Of a stretch of DNA of 64,000 bases, positions 48,781 through 59,482 are shown piece by piece; position 1 is the first letter of the stretch, and each line of letters starts with the position of its first letter. Under the pieces are notes generated by a model. The model was not told the DNA's origin and searched no databases. It worked only from the letters and a program-made list of their open reading frames with translations. The position numbers and the translations under genes are program-made. This DNA comes from Epiperipatus broadwayi (lineage: Eukaryota; Onychophora; Udeonychophora; Euonychophora; Peripatidae). The stretch covers positions 8,536,085-8,600,084 of the forward strand of contig JAQFVV010012396.1 of NCBI GenBank assembly GCA_028023455.1, read 5' to 3'.

Positions 48781-48993
48781 GCTTATAATAACTTCTTTCA
48801 TATATACTTTAATGCAAAAAAAATTTCTTGATAAAACTTTATTTTCCTGACAGTTTCAACTGTCCAGCAGTCTTCATCAGAGCTTTCCCAAACTTCTTCT
48901 GCTTTTAAAAAAAAACTGTCAGGAAAATAAAAAAGTTTTATGAAGAAAAAATTTTTTTGCATTAAAATGTATATGAAAGAAGTTATTATAAGC
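48781..48993. repeat. Palindrome carrying a hammerhead-like core
   Basis: The left arm (48781-48856) and right arm (about 48914-48993) are near-complementary: gcttataataacttctttca, taatgcaaaaaaa, ataaaactttattttcctgacag. The off-centre stretch 48853-48884 matches the core of the palindrome at 51780-52039. The arms of the two palindromes are otherwise unrelated. Confidence 0.85.
48842..48884 (-). ncRNA. Hammerhead-ribozyme-like core
   Basis: Minus strand: CTGATGA (48880-48874), A, hairpin GACTG-CTGGA-CAGTT, GAAAC (48857-48853), then TGTC and AGGAAAATAAAG. The order CTGATGA, short helix II, GAAAC, GTC is the conserved plan of minimal type I hammerheads reported from Penelope-like elements and retrozymes. 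Helices I and III would be very short, so activity might need a dimer. The inner base pairing is seen; the ribozyme assignment is inference. Confidence 0.35.
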
Positions 48994-51779
48994 AATTCTA
49001 TTTTTATTTACAAAATTGCAAAAGCATTTTCAAAGAACAGTAATGAGACGATTAAAATTAGTAAAAAGTATTTATGCTGAGTGGAAGTTAGTTACAGTGA
49101 TAAAAATAAATCTGTTCTAAATATTTAAAATGTAAGAAGAATAAGAAGCCTCATTAAAAAAATTTGTGCAATAAAAAAATAAGTCATGTTTATGTAAAAA
49201 GTACTATTAATTAAATAAAGTAAAAAAAAACAACAACAACATTTATTTAAGTAAAAAAAAGTTTAGGATTTAGTTCTAAATTTTAAAAAGCAAGAATAAA
49301 TTGTGTCCATATGTAGATAAATAATTGAATAGGATATTATCTCAAAATACTTTAGAATTATTATACAATTATTTACAAAACTATAGAAGCATTTTAAAAG
49401 TAAAATATCTGTGTAAGAGATTGTGAAAGCTACAATGATCAGAAATTAATGTTCCTTACTTTCAATTTAAGTAGACACTTTTGATATTTTTAGCTCTAAA
49501 GAAGATTGTTGGATTGTCAAAACTATCAGTTAGTTTTGAAGTTTGAATATAATTAAATATTGTATTTGCATTGTGTTAAGGGTATAAAGAGTGCATTGGT
49601 ATTGGAGTTGGCTCATAAATTAGTACTTTATAAAAATTAACATAATTGGATACCTACCACATGCATTACCCATTTTTCGAAGTTTTACTACAATCATGTT
49701 TTAAAACAAATCTTGCCTTTAATAAAAATACAAATGACCATCTTAGATTAATAAATATATATATATTTGAAAACTTAATTCATTAATTATTTGTTTTACA
49801 AATATTGGTTTTGTCATTATTACCTACATCCAAGTTCGCCAGTAATGTCGGTTATCACTCATATTATGATAGTCTTAATTATCACTCAGACTGCAATAAT
49901 TCAATGATTAATAAAATAAAGAATCAAGTATTTTTTTCTCTTTTAAATATAAATGTATATATTACACACAAAATCTTATATTAAGTATATAATAATATAT
50001 TTATATTATTTTGCGTTTGTTAAATTTATTATATATATAAACACACATTTAAAAAAAAAACTATTATCTAACTACAATAAGAAAATAGAAATAAATAAAG
50101 TTTTTTCTTTTTTGAAATTTAATACAAAATAAACAAACAAAAAAAAAAAAAGTGTGAAAAAAAAAACGTTTCCATTAGCGCCATATGCAAGAGTATCAAA
50201 TGATGGGTGGCATGAGAAAGCAATTGCTACAATACTATTTGAGTATATAGTTCTTCTTAATTCTTGTTACACCTCCTAGAACCCTCAGCATTCTTAGTAA
50301 TCTTGAGTGAAATTTGAATCCTGTTTCCACTCTGAGAACTGTTGTTGGAATAATACCAATCATTATGTTTGATAATTGGGTGGTTCATCTTTGATGAGAA
50401 ACTATAACTTGGCTAAACTTGAAGATTTAAAATGAATTTTTTCCAGATGGGAATATCTATCGTGGTAAATAAAAGTATTAAAGTGTTAAAAATAGTTCCA
50501 TTAAATTGAATTAAAGGAATTCTTTTAAGTGTCTTATCAAAATACAGTAATTACAAACACTAAGAACATAATTACCAGAAAATATATTAACGATCAATTA
50601 AATTGACGGATTCTGCATTTTAACAATTACCATATGATTCATTACACGTACAGAAAATATATGCATATACATATATAAACACATACTTAGGGATATATAT
50701 GAATATATTTGTGTGTTTAGTCAATAATAAATATTGAATTAATAATATTTTCAAATTATTAATATGATAATATATACATAAAGCTACGGATATGTCCATC
50801 GCCATCATCATCATACATCTTTAACAATCTCCTTCAAGACAAAGTCCTTTCTATTACTTTTTCATAAAAGATTTTAGTTTTGTATAAGTATTTCTATTTC
50901 ATAATAATCCAAGAAACTATCTGACCTCACTACTATATGTCAAAGTAGGATATTTCGGATTGTGCATCTTTTCTCTTGATATCTAGATTCAATATTTATG
51001 GTCTTTCTTGTGCATCTCAGGCTTTTAAATCTATTTTTATGTTCATCATCATCATAATCATAATAATAATAATCAAAAAAATTTTTTTATTCTACTTTGT
51101 TATTTTTTTATGTTCTTTTCTTCTTTTTTTTTTTTTATATTCATTTCAGAATTTATAATCACAGGTCAAAACAAAAAAAAAAACATATAAAGATTTTTTA
51201 TCTTACAATTAAAATAAATCAACTATATCAAATCATGTAGAACCATGTTACATTTTAATAATTAATCATAGTTGTCAATACATACAGTGCACATTAAACT
51301 GGTTCAGGACTCTAAGCAATTAATTGTTTTAAAGGAGTCCTAAAATTTTAAATTGCTTATAAATATTAAAACACAAATTATTTACTTGTGTAATAAATAA
51401 TTTAATTTGGTTAACATATAAAATCAAATATTTTTGTGGAAAATGTTGTATTATAGACAATTAAATAAATAACTAAAATTAAATTATAAATTTTCTACCA
51501 ATGGTTTCCCTACCAAGTTAGATTTCTCAAATTCAAAATGATACAATAAAATATAATAAATAATTTGGCCTATCTTTATATAATTCCAATTCAAATTCTT
51601 ATTGGTTCTTTTAAATAAATTAATAGTTTCAAAATCATAATTTTTTTTTTAAAGAGATTCTTTAATTTTTCTTTTTATTCTTCTCAAAAAAAAAAAAAAA
51701 ACAATCTTGGTCTGCTCAAACATTATTTTCTTTTATAAATGTGTAATTTCCTTCCACTTCTTATCTGCATTGCTGAATT
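48994..51779. other. AT-rich non-coding DNA
   Basis: No recognised gene. Microsatellite-derived frames near 50620-51158 (ATC/ATT runs) are not coding. A less AT-rich patch at about 50165-50420 has no frame I recognise. Confidence 0.5.
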
Positions 51780-51847
51780 ATATATAATATAACACACCAT
51801 ATATACCTTAAATGACACTCTACAATGCAGTTTAACGTATGATTTAT

Positions 51848-51893
51848 TTTATTCCCTTACAGTTTCAACTGCACAGCAGCCATCATCAGAGCT
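51848..51893 (-). ncRNA. Hammerhead-ribozyme-like core
   Basis: Minus strand: CTGATGA (51889-51883), T, hairpin GGCTGC-TGT-GCAGTT, GAAAC (51866-51862), then TGTAAGGGAATAAAA. The usual GTC cleavage triplet is GTA here, still an NUH triplet. Same caveats as the copy at 48842-48884. Confidence 0.3.
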
Positions 51894-51930
51894 TTTAAAA
51901 TTCAGTACTGAAAGAGTACCGAGTTTTAAA

Positions 51931-51976
51931 AGCTCTGATGACTGCTGGGCAGTTGAAACTGTAAGGAAATAAAATA
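51931..51976 (+). ncRNA. Hammerhead-like core, helix region altered
   Basis: Plus strand: CTGATGA (51935-51941), CTGC-TGGG-CAGTT, GAAAC (51955-51959), TGTAAGGAAATAAA. Compared with the sibling cores, 2-3 bases between CTGATGA and the helix are missing, so helix II would consume core bases. Less likely to be active than the opposite-strand copy. Confidence 0.25.
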
Positions 51977-52150
51977 AAGCATGTTAAACTGCATTGTAGA
52001 GTGTCATTTAAAGTGTATATGGTGTATTATATTATATAAATGTACAATATAGAACTAAGATATTTGTTTCTTCCTTATTTTTATAATCAGAAATAAATTT
52101 ATATAATCTTAAAAAAATATGGTTTTCCTGAAGGTTTGTGATGATGGTAT

Positions 52151-52433
52151 ATTAATTGTATTTATATATTGAATTATTTCCAGCATCTAATATAAGTATT
52201 GAATGTCTTTAGAAAAATTTAACTCTATTTAAATATTCCAAATACATTTAACTGTTAGTAGTAGGACACAGTTTAGTATATGCGCAATGCTTTGATAGGT
52301 ATTATTCGCCCCTCTTCAATTATTTCTGGCCTGATGAGTGACAGTACTAGCATGGAAATCAAACCTGAACCCTTAGATTCTTGAATATTGAATTTTAAAG
52401 TAACACTCTAATCAATTGAGTTAGTCTGCAAAA
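52151..52433 (-). mobile_element. tRNA-derived SINE, minus-strand copy
   Basis: Minus strand begins with a tRNA-like head. TAACTCAATTGATTAGAG is A-box-like and CAGGTTTGATTTCC is B-box-like, in a context similar to tRNA-Lys. A roughly 190-bp tRNA-unrelated body follows, ending in AT-rich sequence. It is homologous to 52545-52796 in inverted orientation. About 20 extra bases lie between the anticodon region and the T arm. Confidence 0.65.
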
Positions 52434-52544
52434 GGTAACAGTCACCAGAAATTTCATATACTTATTTATGAGATTGCTCCTGATTTCTCCATTTTTTCAT
52501 AAGAACAAAGTTGATTAGTGGTTTCCATACATTATGTATAGTCA

Positions 52545-52796
52545 CACTAGGATGACTTCCATAAGATGACTCAGAGTCCAGGTTTGATTCTTGTGGTAAT
52601 ACTGACACTGGTCAGGCCAGAAAAATATGCAGAAGAGGAGAGAATAGTACTTTTCAAAATGTGGTGCATTTACCAACTTGTGTACTCTTACTAACAATTG
52701 AATGTATTTGGAATATTTAAATAGAGTTTTTTTTTCCTAAATACATTACATACTTCTAATAGATGATGGTAATAGTCCAATATATAAATACAATTA
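52545..52796 (+). mobile_element. tRNA-derived SINE, plus-strand copy
   Basis: The B-box region gagtccaggtttgattcttg at about 52571-52592 is preceded by a decayed tRNA-like head. The body matches the minus copy: ggtcaggccagaaa, gcagaagaggagagaatagt, ttactaacaattgaatgtat, ttggaatatttaaatagag. With the minus copy it forms a head-to-head inverted repeat of about 250-bp arms around a ~110-bp spacer. Confidence 0.65.
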
Positions 52797-54093
52797 AAAA
52801 AATCATTTTTTTATAAAAGTATAGTCTGCAAATTTAAAATTAAATCTTTATTATTAGACCTTTTTCACTAAGATTAAATCTATAACTTTTTGAAAAAACA
52901 GAAAGTTCCTTAGTCCTTTCAAGGAAATTAATTTGCCATCTTAACAATTCTATTTTATCATTTCATTTAATTAAAATCTTAATCTTTCTAATATCCATTA
53001 AAAAATTATTATATGTTAATTCTCACAAACCCATATTAATATAACAATACAATTTCCAATATACTTAAAACTGATCCAGTATATATTAATTAAAAAAAAC
53101 ATTAAACGAATAACTAAATTAAACGAACTATCAAATATATATCCCACTTAAATATATTTTAAAAAATAATCCTTAACCAAACCAAACATATATTTAAAAC
53201 ACACACACAAATATAAAGGCACACACAAACATATAAAAAAAACATCAAAAAATATTATATTTTTTCCTATTTTTTTTTTAATTTAAATCAAACATACAAC
53301 ACATGGATACTTGTGAGTTTTTAAGAATACCAAGATGGAAGCCTGCAGTTTCAATGGTTTATCAAGATGGCAGTCCATATTTCTTTAACAATCTTCTGAT
53401 GTTTATAAAATTAACATTTTTTTTTTTTTAAAAAAAATCCAATAACTTTCATTTTCAATTTTGTTTTTTACTTCCCCCAAAAATGTTTACAAAATAAGTG
53501 GAAGGCCTATAATCTCCTAAAGCTAAGTTTGTTTTGTTAAACTAAAAAATAAAGTAATAAATTCCAATAAATTTAGTGATAATTTTTATATTTCAATTTT
53601 TTTTATATAGTTTTGTTTACAAAAAAATGAGTGTATGGCCTGCAATATTGCAAAGATGACCTAGTTACATTTACAAAAAAAATGAACCAAAAAATAATAA
53701 TATAAATACAATATTTATAGTTTTTTCATGTCATCAGTGTGCAATCTGTAATGACTTCCAAAATCATCGCAAATATTTCAAGGGCCTATAATTTCCTGAA
53801 GATATCTTAGTTGTAAAATTAAAATAAAAAATTAATACTAATTTCAAAAAAGTAATAAATTCTGATCAATATCATGAAGAATATTTATTTCAATTTTTTT
53901 TTACTTATATTACAATATGAAAGCTTCATAATTTATCCAGGTATTTTACCAGGTTCTGTGACCTTTCATTTTTAAGATTCAAAGAGCTGTTTTGTTCTTC
54001 CTTAAACTGGATATTTTTATTTAAATCTAAATGGGTAGATAAAATTGAGATATCTTTAAAAGGCAGCATATTTTAATGGTCATATTTGTACTC
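52797..54093. other. AT-rich non-coding DNA
   Basis: No gene recognised. Weakly repeated words (ggcctataat, gatatc, caatttttttt) hint at a degenerate internal repeat at about 53500-53900. Confidence 0.4.
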
Positions 54094-54318
54094 TTATGCA
54101 ACAAAATCCAGAGTCTTGGCAAATTCTCCCAAAGCTGATCTAGATAAAGGGTTGAGACCTCGAATCCGATCGCACCTCAGTTCCTCCACCAATACTTCAT
54201 GACCTACTTCCCTATGAATGTCATATATGAGGCCACACTTGGAGTTTCTTAATTCATATGCTGGCAGTAGCAAAGGGTGAACATGAGACTCAGGGAAAAT
54301 TACTCTATAGCTAAGTAA
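54094..54318 (-). CDS. Unidentified coding-like fragment, terminal part
   Basis: Open for 74 codons on - with no ATG, ending at TAA 54094-54096. It is clearly less AT-rich than its flanks. The residues look protein-like rather than AT-driven (for example YELRNSKCGLIYDIHREVGH, LRCDRIRGLNPLSRSALGEF, AKTLDFVA). It could be the last exon of a host gene, with possible acceptor AGs near 54305-54320, or a scrap of an element protein. I recognise no domain. It lies 3 kb beyond the gag pseudogene on the same strand. Confidence 0.35.
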   Translation of the reverse strand, partial: LLSYRVIFPESHVHPLLLPAYELRNSKCGLIYDIHREVGHEVLVEELRCDRIRGLNPLSRSALGEFAKTLDFVA

Positions 54319-54321
54319 TTA

Positions 54322-55949
54322 ACTAATCACATACTTCTATGGCTTATGGCATAATTAATAATTACATAAATCAACACAAGATGACAATGCATAGTTATAT
54401 AATTCACTTAATAACTCAATATGATTCGAAAGGATTGGAATGAACTATGAAAAATTATGTAAAACGATATTATATTTTATATATTTAATAAAATTTAAAA
54501 CAATTATTAAAACAGCTATCCCTCTGTGCATTGGAATTCACCAAAAGTCGACAATGGATGAATGGGTTACAGAACCTCATCAGATGCACAGTACAATTAA
54601 ATTGGAAATTATTACATTAAGAACTTACATTATAATCTATGGCTTGGATTATGCCTAATTCATGCTATGAGATGCCTATAAGATTCACGAACAGTTAACT
54701 TGCAAGAGAGACCATTTATAATTATAATCACTCCAGATATCTCAAAGATAGCCTAAATTAGTTCTCTATACAGATTATTATTACATAGCTAGATCATGTA
54801 TTCAAATAAATGTTTAATTTATTAATATTAATGGTGAGATGAACTGGGAACTGTTATAGCAAAGTTTCTGATACAATAGCACTATATTAACCCAAACAAA
54901 ATAGCGTCCCAAATGCATGTTTCCTCATGGGATTTATCAACTCAATGATCAGTTCCATGTACTGTAGGACTTGCTATGAGACAATCACATTTAGTTCTGG
55001 GGGTCTAATTAGCTTGAAACATGAACAATCTGGCCCCTCATGCTCCAGTTTTAAGGAAATCTATCAGCCAGGAATTATGGAATAGTCTTATACCAAATCC
55101 CCATAAACAATACATATATGATAGAGGAAGCTGCATAAGCATGTGTGTGGGCTTTATAAGGAAACCTCCACACCAATGGACATTGATCATTATTAAGTCT
55201 AAAATGTGCTAAATCTATTGCTTCTTTCCACTACCCCATGGTATACCAATTCATAAGTTAGAGACTCGAACATACTAAAGAAAGAGATTAATTATGTGAT
55301 CTAGCTTATAATTAATCTCTATAGTTTTTATTATACTTCTAGGGAGAAATAAAGCATAATCGGGACTTATGTATTTAATTGAAATATGCTCCAGACTATA
55401 GCTCTTGCATTAGTTAATTATAAATATTTTTATTTGCACTAGCAAACCAACTTTTACCCAGCTAAGACATAACAGCTATTTAATATACATATAGGTTTCA
55501 GATTAGAGATTGCATGTGTGTGCTTTAAAGCTTATAAATTAATTAGAGAGAACTTCTAATCATTTCTCTCCCCCTCTCTTTAAAAATCTAAATTATCATT
55601 CTCCAGGCTGAGTGGGTCATAGCATAAATTCATAACAAATATAATAAAATATAATGAAGGCATAACCACAGATAGAAAGATATTTAAAGTATAATTTAAA
55701 TTTGACAATAGTTACATTATTAAGTTCATTTACTTTAAAAGAGTTAGGCAAGTTTTACAAAGTACTTGTTGTTACATTATTTTAGGAATTAGTTACAATT
55801 TAGCTTGATTACAAAATTTATTCAATAGGTAAAGTTTAAATAATAAGTTTGTGCACTTTTATATGTAGCTAGTTTAGAAGTATTAAAGAAATTAATAATG
55901 AGAGTTTATTAAAGAGCTCTGCAGGTTATGTTTTACCAATGTTCTCTGC
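54322..55949. other. Non-coding DNA
   Basis: No supported gene. The plus frame 55021-55212 has mixed composition but no recognised motif. A pyrimidine run at about 55565-55582 (minus strand aaagagagggggagagaaat) resembles a polypurine tract on -, a candidate 3' landmark for the minus-strand gag element. No matching LTR was found. Confidence 0.35.
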
Positions 55950-56111
55950 TCAAGTGTGTGAGGCACTTCTTTTCTGAACTGGTCTGTTCCTCCTTCTTTT
56001 CAGGGCAGGCTGCTGGTTTGAACTGCTTCCCATCACTGATGACTCATTTCCCGTCAGGGTAGACAGCAATGGTTCACCTTCTAGCCTTGGCTTTTCATTG
56101 TACAGGTGGGC
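55950..56111 (-). CDS. Unidentified coding-like fragment with basic C-terminus
   Basis: Fifty-three codons plus TGA on -, bounded upstream by a TAG at 56112-56114. It encodes a Ser/Pro/Gln-rich stretch (LLSTLTGNESSVMGSSSNQQ) then LKRRRNRPVQKRSASHT, a nuclear-localisation-like cluster. Composition contrasts with the AT-rich flanks. It may be the end of a retroelement protein downstream of the minus-strand gag pseudogene, or a host terminal exon. No family recognised. Confidence 0.3.
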   Translation of the reverse strand, partial: AHLYNEKPRLEGEPLLSTLTGNESSVMGSSSNQQPALKRRRNRPVQKRSASHT

Positions 56112-56367
56112 CTAGCTTCCAAAAGCATTATAAGTTACAATTATCTAGTGTCCGACCTCCTTTAATTCCAATCAGCATTTTTTTAAGAATAAACTCTCCC
56201 TCTGCTAACATAATAATTTGTTTACAAGTTGAGACAAATTTTTTACTCTTTATTTTACATGTATGATTGGCATCAATTATCTAGCTTCTCTTTGCTACCA
56301 AAAATAAAATTATATATTTTTAAGTCCACTCTTATTTTTACAGATTTTAAAACCCAGCTGTGGTCAG

Positions 56368-56446
56368 CTAATTCCTAAGAAATATATATATATATATGTA
56401 AACAGATAATTCCTAAGATATATATATATATATATGTAAACAGATT
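56368..56446. repeat. Tandem duplication, about 38 bp, with (TA)n
   Basis: ataattcctaaga, a (TA)n run and gtaaacagat occur twice in succession. The outer flank agattttaa is also repeated at about 56340. Confidence 0.75.
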
Positions 56447-57269
56447 TTAAGCTGGTAAACATTTTATTCTATACACAAGGCTGTCAATGTAGAAACTATA
56501 ACTTTTAGGCAAAGAGAGCTAATTAGCACAAGAGATTTATCACCTTGGTGAAATAAATACAATTTAAAAAAATAACAAAGTTTGAAATATATAACTTCGC
56601 AAGCTTATTTCATATGTATATGTGTGAAAATTCACATTCGCAGTAAGGTTTAACTTTACTCCCTTAAATTTTAGAATTATGTTTGTCTCATTTATAAAAA
56701 TTATTTAACATGATTGCCCAACACATTTATTAGATATATGCATAGACCAGTCAATAGGCTAATATCTGAAATACACCTTTATAAAATATATGCAGATTTA
56801 GTCATATACATATTATAACTTTTTTATTAAGTTCTTTTGATTAATATATGCCAACTTGGGGGTTTTACTAGGAAAATTATACTACTATGGAACATAGAAG
56901 GTGAAATGATATGATTGATAAAGAATACCATTTCATATCACTGAAGTCGGAGAAATGAAAAACAAAAACAAATAAAAAAAAGAATTTACTTAGATTTGGT
57001 GAGAAATCACTGATTCATCTCTTCTTTTTATATATGGAATATTTATTTCATTTCCTTATCAACTTGCCTATTAAATCCTGCACTCTCCTCCATCTCTCAC
57101 TATTAAGTAGGTACCTCCAATGCACAAATAACAAAAAAAAACTACCCTTTTATATGTAAACTATTGATACACTATTCTACATATGTTAAATTAACCATAA
57201 ATGTGAGCCCATTACATACACTATATACAATATATACAAAAAAAAACTTGACCCTGAAGAAACCCTAAC
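56447..57269. other. AT-rich non-coding DNA
   Basis: No gene. A minus-strand purine run gagagatggaggagag followed by TG at about 57082-57100 is a second candidate polypurine tract for the minus-strand gag element. Confidence 0.35.
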
Positions 57270-59135
57270 CTAAGTGTGATCCAAGTTTCTTGCCCTCCAC
57301 TGTTTTCATTTGCCTGACCTGGACCTGCTACCTTGAGATGCCTGGCTACTTTCCATCCAGATGGCTTGGCATCTAGGTTGTTCTATCCTTCATAATTTAT
57401 CAGGTGATTCCTTGTAAAGACGTGTATAGTTGATGGAAATTAGAAATTTCCACCATTTCTTCCATGCCATGTATGCGACTACTGACCATCATTTGTTGAA
57501 CATAAGCTGGAATGTTTTTCTGGTTGATTCTTATAATCTGAGTCTCTGTGAGGGGAATGCATCCAGAGATCTCAAGTGAGCTACCTGCCTCATGAAGAAC
57601 TGTGTTGGTTTCTTTAGTGATCGAACCATAATGCTCACTCAGGACTGTGTCGTATATCCCATCTTGTCATTCTTCATTCCAAAAGAATTTAGTTAAGGAT
57701 GCTGTGTACTGCTCAAATGTTTTGGGCTTTTTTTCATGACCTCCCACCAGGACTGGGCATATCTCTGTAGGTAGTGTGTAGTGAGAGTAACTTGGTGGAC
57801 TGGAGCCACTTGCTAAAAGCAAAACAGCTCTCCGGGACTTTTGATATGTTTCTTAGGGCTTTCCCCTATCTCACCCTTAAACATTTTTACATTGATAAAT
57901 TTGGACAAGTAAGTTTTCCCATTGATAGATAATCCTGATGGAACCCCTTCTCTATTCCTTTCATCTACACTATTCTCCCTGGGGTTCTCCCATTGACAGA
58001 TTTTACTGGGTCTCTACTTTTCCTTCTTTTTATGAGGGTAGACTGTACCTCTTCAGGGTTGTTTGCCAAAATCCCTGTATTGGCCAGTACTGGTCCATCT
58101 CCCCTTATGCTCTCCATTACCTTAATCCTGTGTTATCTCTGGGCCCTTCCATGGCTGCCCTTGCTAAGTCTATAACAGCCTTGTGGAGCTTTTTCCTCTA
58201 TTTTGTCTTTGATAGCTACTTCCAATCTCTGAGTCTTTTTGATCCCTTTTCCAGTCTCTATTTTATCTTGCAACCACTGGATATCTTTGGTAGCTACTTC
58301 CAATCTGGGTGACTCCTTTTGATCCCTTTTCAGTCTCTCTATTCTAGCTTATATTTATATTCAACATTGTCCTTTATTTCAGAGGCTGCCTCCTCTATTA
58401 GACCCTTAACATTTTCACTTTGCTTTTCTTGGCAGCCCATTCTTCCTCTAACTCTACATGAATGTGGGATATGGCCTCAGGAAAAGCAGCTCCTTGCTTA
58501 TCCATCCTGTCCTGGGCTAGTATTATTTCTCTTTTTACTGTGCAAATTGCCTCAGAGGTTTCCTTTTTGTGGTCTAATAGGTGTACCTCAAATTTATCAT
58601 TTACTTCTTCTACACTCCTCAAGCAGTCTATTGATAATTTTTCCATGTTTTCTTCCAGGGCCTGGAATCTATTCTCTATTTCTCTAATTGGTTTTTCTCT
58701 TTCCATTCTTTCTCCTTCCTTCTTATTTCCTTTTCCTGTTTTTTATTCTTTCTTTCTCTTCTCTTTTTTCTCCTTCCTTATTTTCCTTTCCTGCTTTTCC
58801 TTTTCTGACTTTTCTTCCATTCCCTTGAACCAGAATGACAACAGCTGCTGTATATCTACCATCCCAATATTGCAAAATTCTGTTTCTGGTATCTCTTTGG
58901 ATGACTGCCTAGAGTACACTGGGCTTTCTACAGTTTCCTCTGAGTCCAGGTCAATGTTCATTTCACCTTCCATTTCCCCTTCCACACTACTATTATCCCT
59001 CATAATTTCTCTTCCAGACTGGAGTATCTTTTCTTTATCCCTATCTTTCTTTCCTGTCTTCTCTTCACACCCCACCTTTCTCTCTTCTTCCATGTCTCTT
59101 ATTATTGGTCCCTCAGTGTTTTTATCCATTTCCAT
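57270..59135 (-). pseudogene. Broken gag gene of an LTR retroelement
   Basis: Minus-strand remnant readable across several frames. The first 130 codons (59135-58743) are acidic then Lys/Glu-rich (EEKSEKEKQERKIRKEK). A frameshift follows at about 58710-58743. Next come 102 codons of coiled coil (58706-58398, e.g. ENRFQALEENMEKLSIDCL). After further stops there is a capsid-like part near 57600-57830, with YAQSWWEVMKK, FEQYTASLTKFFWNEE and a TETQIIRINQKNIPAYVQQM stretch, in the manner of gypsy-type Gag (the ..WW.. segment before a helical region). Several frameshifts and stops (for example TGA at about 57670) make it non-functional. No pol follows. A different family from the 39.6-kb gag. The plus-strand frames in 57.9-59.1 kb are its shadows. 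Confidence 0.6.
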
Positions 59136-59464
59136 TTTTCCTTATTAACCTTTGTTGATCTTTCTCTCAATTGGCTTAATTGCTATCTAGCCCACAAGAA
59201 ACAACCAATACACAAACAAACAAAAAAAATTCTTACCTTTGCCTCTTTTCTTTCTTACAGAGCTTATGCAGTTTTATGCTTAATCCCTGATTGCTGTACT
59301 CTGTAACTTATAAAATTTGCTTCCAAGCATGTGAATATTATATTGGTTACCTTGACCAATAATTGTATCTTCATAGCCCAATCCAATTTCAAATCATTTA
59401 ATAGGTTATTTGAAATTTTTCCAACAGATAACAAAATTTATATATAAGGAAGGGTTTTTTTTAC

Positions 59465-59482
59465 AATCATCCTAGGGCACCA
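59465..59482 (-). promoter_or_regulatory. Candidate primer-binding site of the minus-strand gag element
   Basis: Minus strand TGGTGCCCTAGGATGATT lies 330 bp upstream of the gag start. The first eight bases fit a tRNA ending GGGCACCA, such as elongator tRNA-Met; the remainder fits poorly. A CA that could end an LTR lies 8 bp upstream (ATATCAACCA). Confidence 0.35.

Larger units (their letters stand above)
51780..52039. repeat. Near-perfect palindrome carrying two hammerhead-like cores
   Basis: The left arm (51780-51900) and right arm (51923-52039) pair over almost 120 bp with a loop of about 22 bp. The outer part (tataatataacacaccatat, aatgacactctacaatgcag) is unique to this locus. The inner part (cagtttcaactg..cagcag, tcatcagagcttttaaaa) is shared with 48853-48884. 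Both strands therefore carry the core. Confidence 0.9.

Noticed and set aside
50620-51158. Hydrophobic frames with poly-Ile/Met
   Set aside because: Translated (ATC)n/(ATT)n/(CAT)n microsatellite, no gene evidence.
48781-52039. A CRISPR-like array from the recurring palindromic motif
   Set aside because: Only two loci 3 kb apart with no regular spacers, in an animal genome. It is a palindromic repeat family.
53000-57269. 3' LTR of the minus-strand gag element
   Set aside because: Two purine-rich candidates (about 55570 and 57090) were seen, but neither following sequence has a matching copy above 59483, so no LTR was annotated.
57938-59148. Several plus-strand frames of 60-228 codons
   Set aside because: They lie opposite the minus-strand gag remnant, whose Lys/Glu-rich codons read as Phe/Ser/Leu-rich on +. 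The minus strand has the meaningful motifs.
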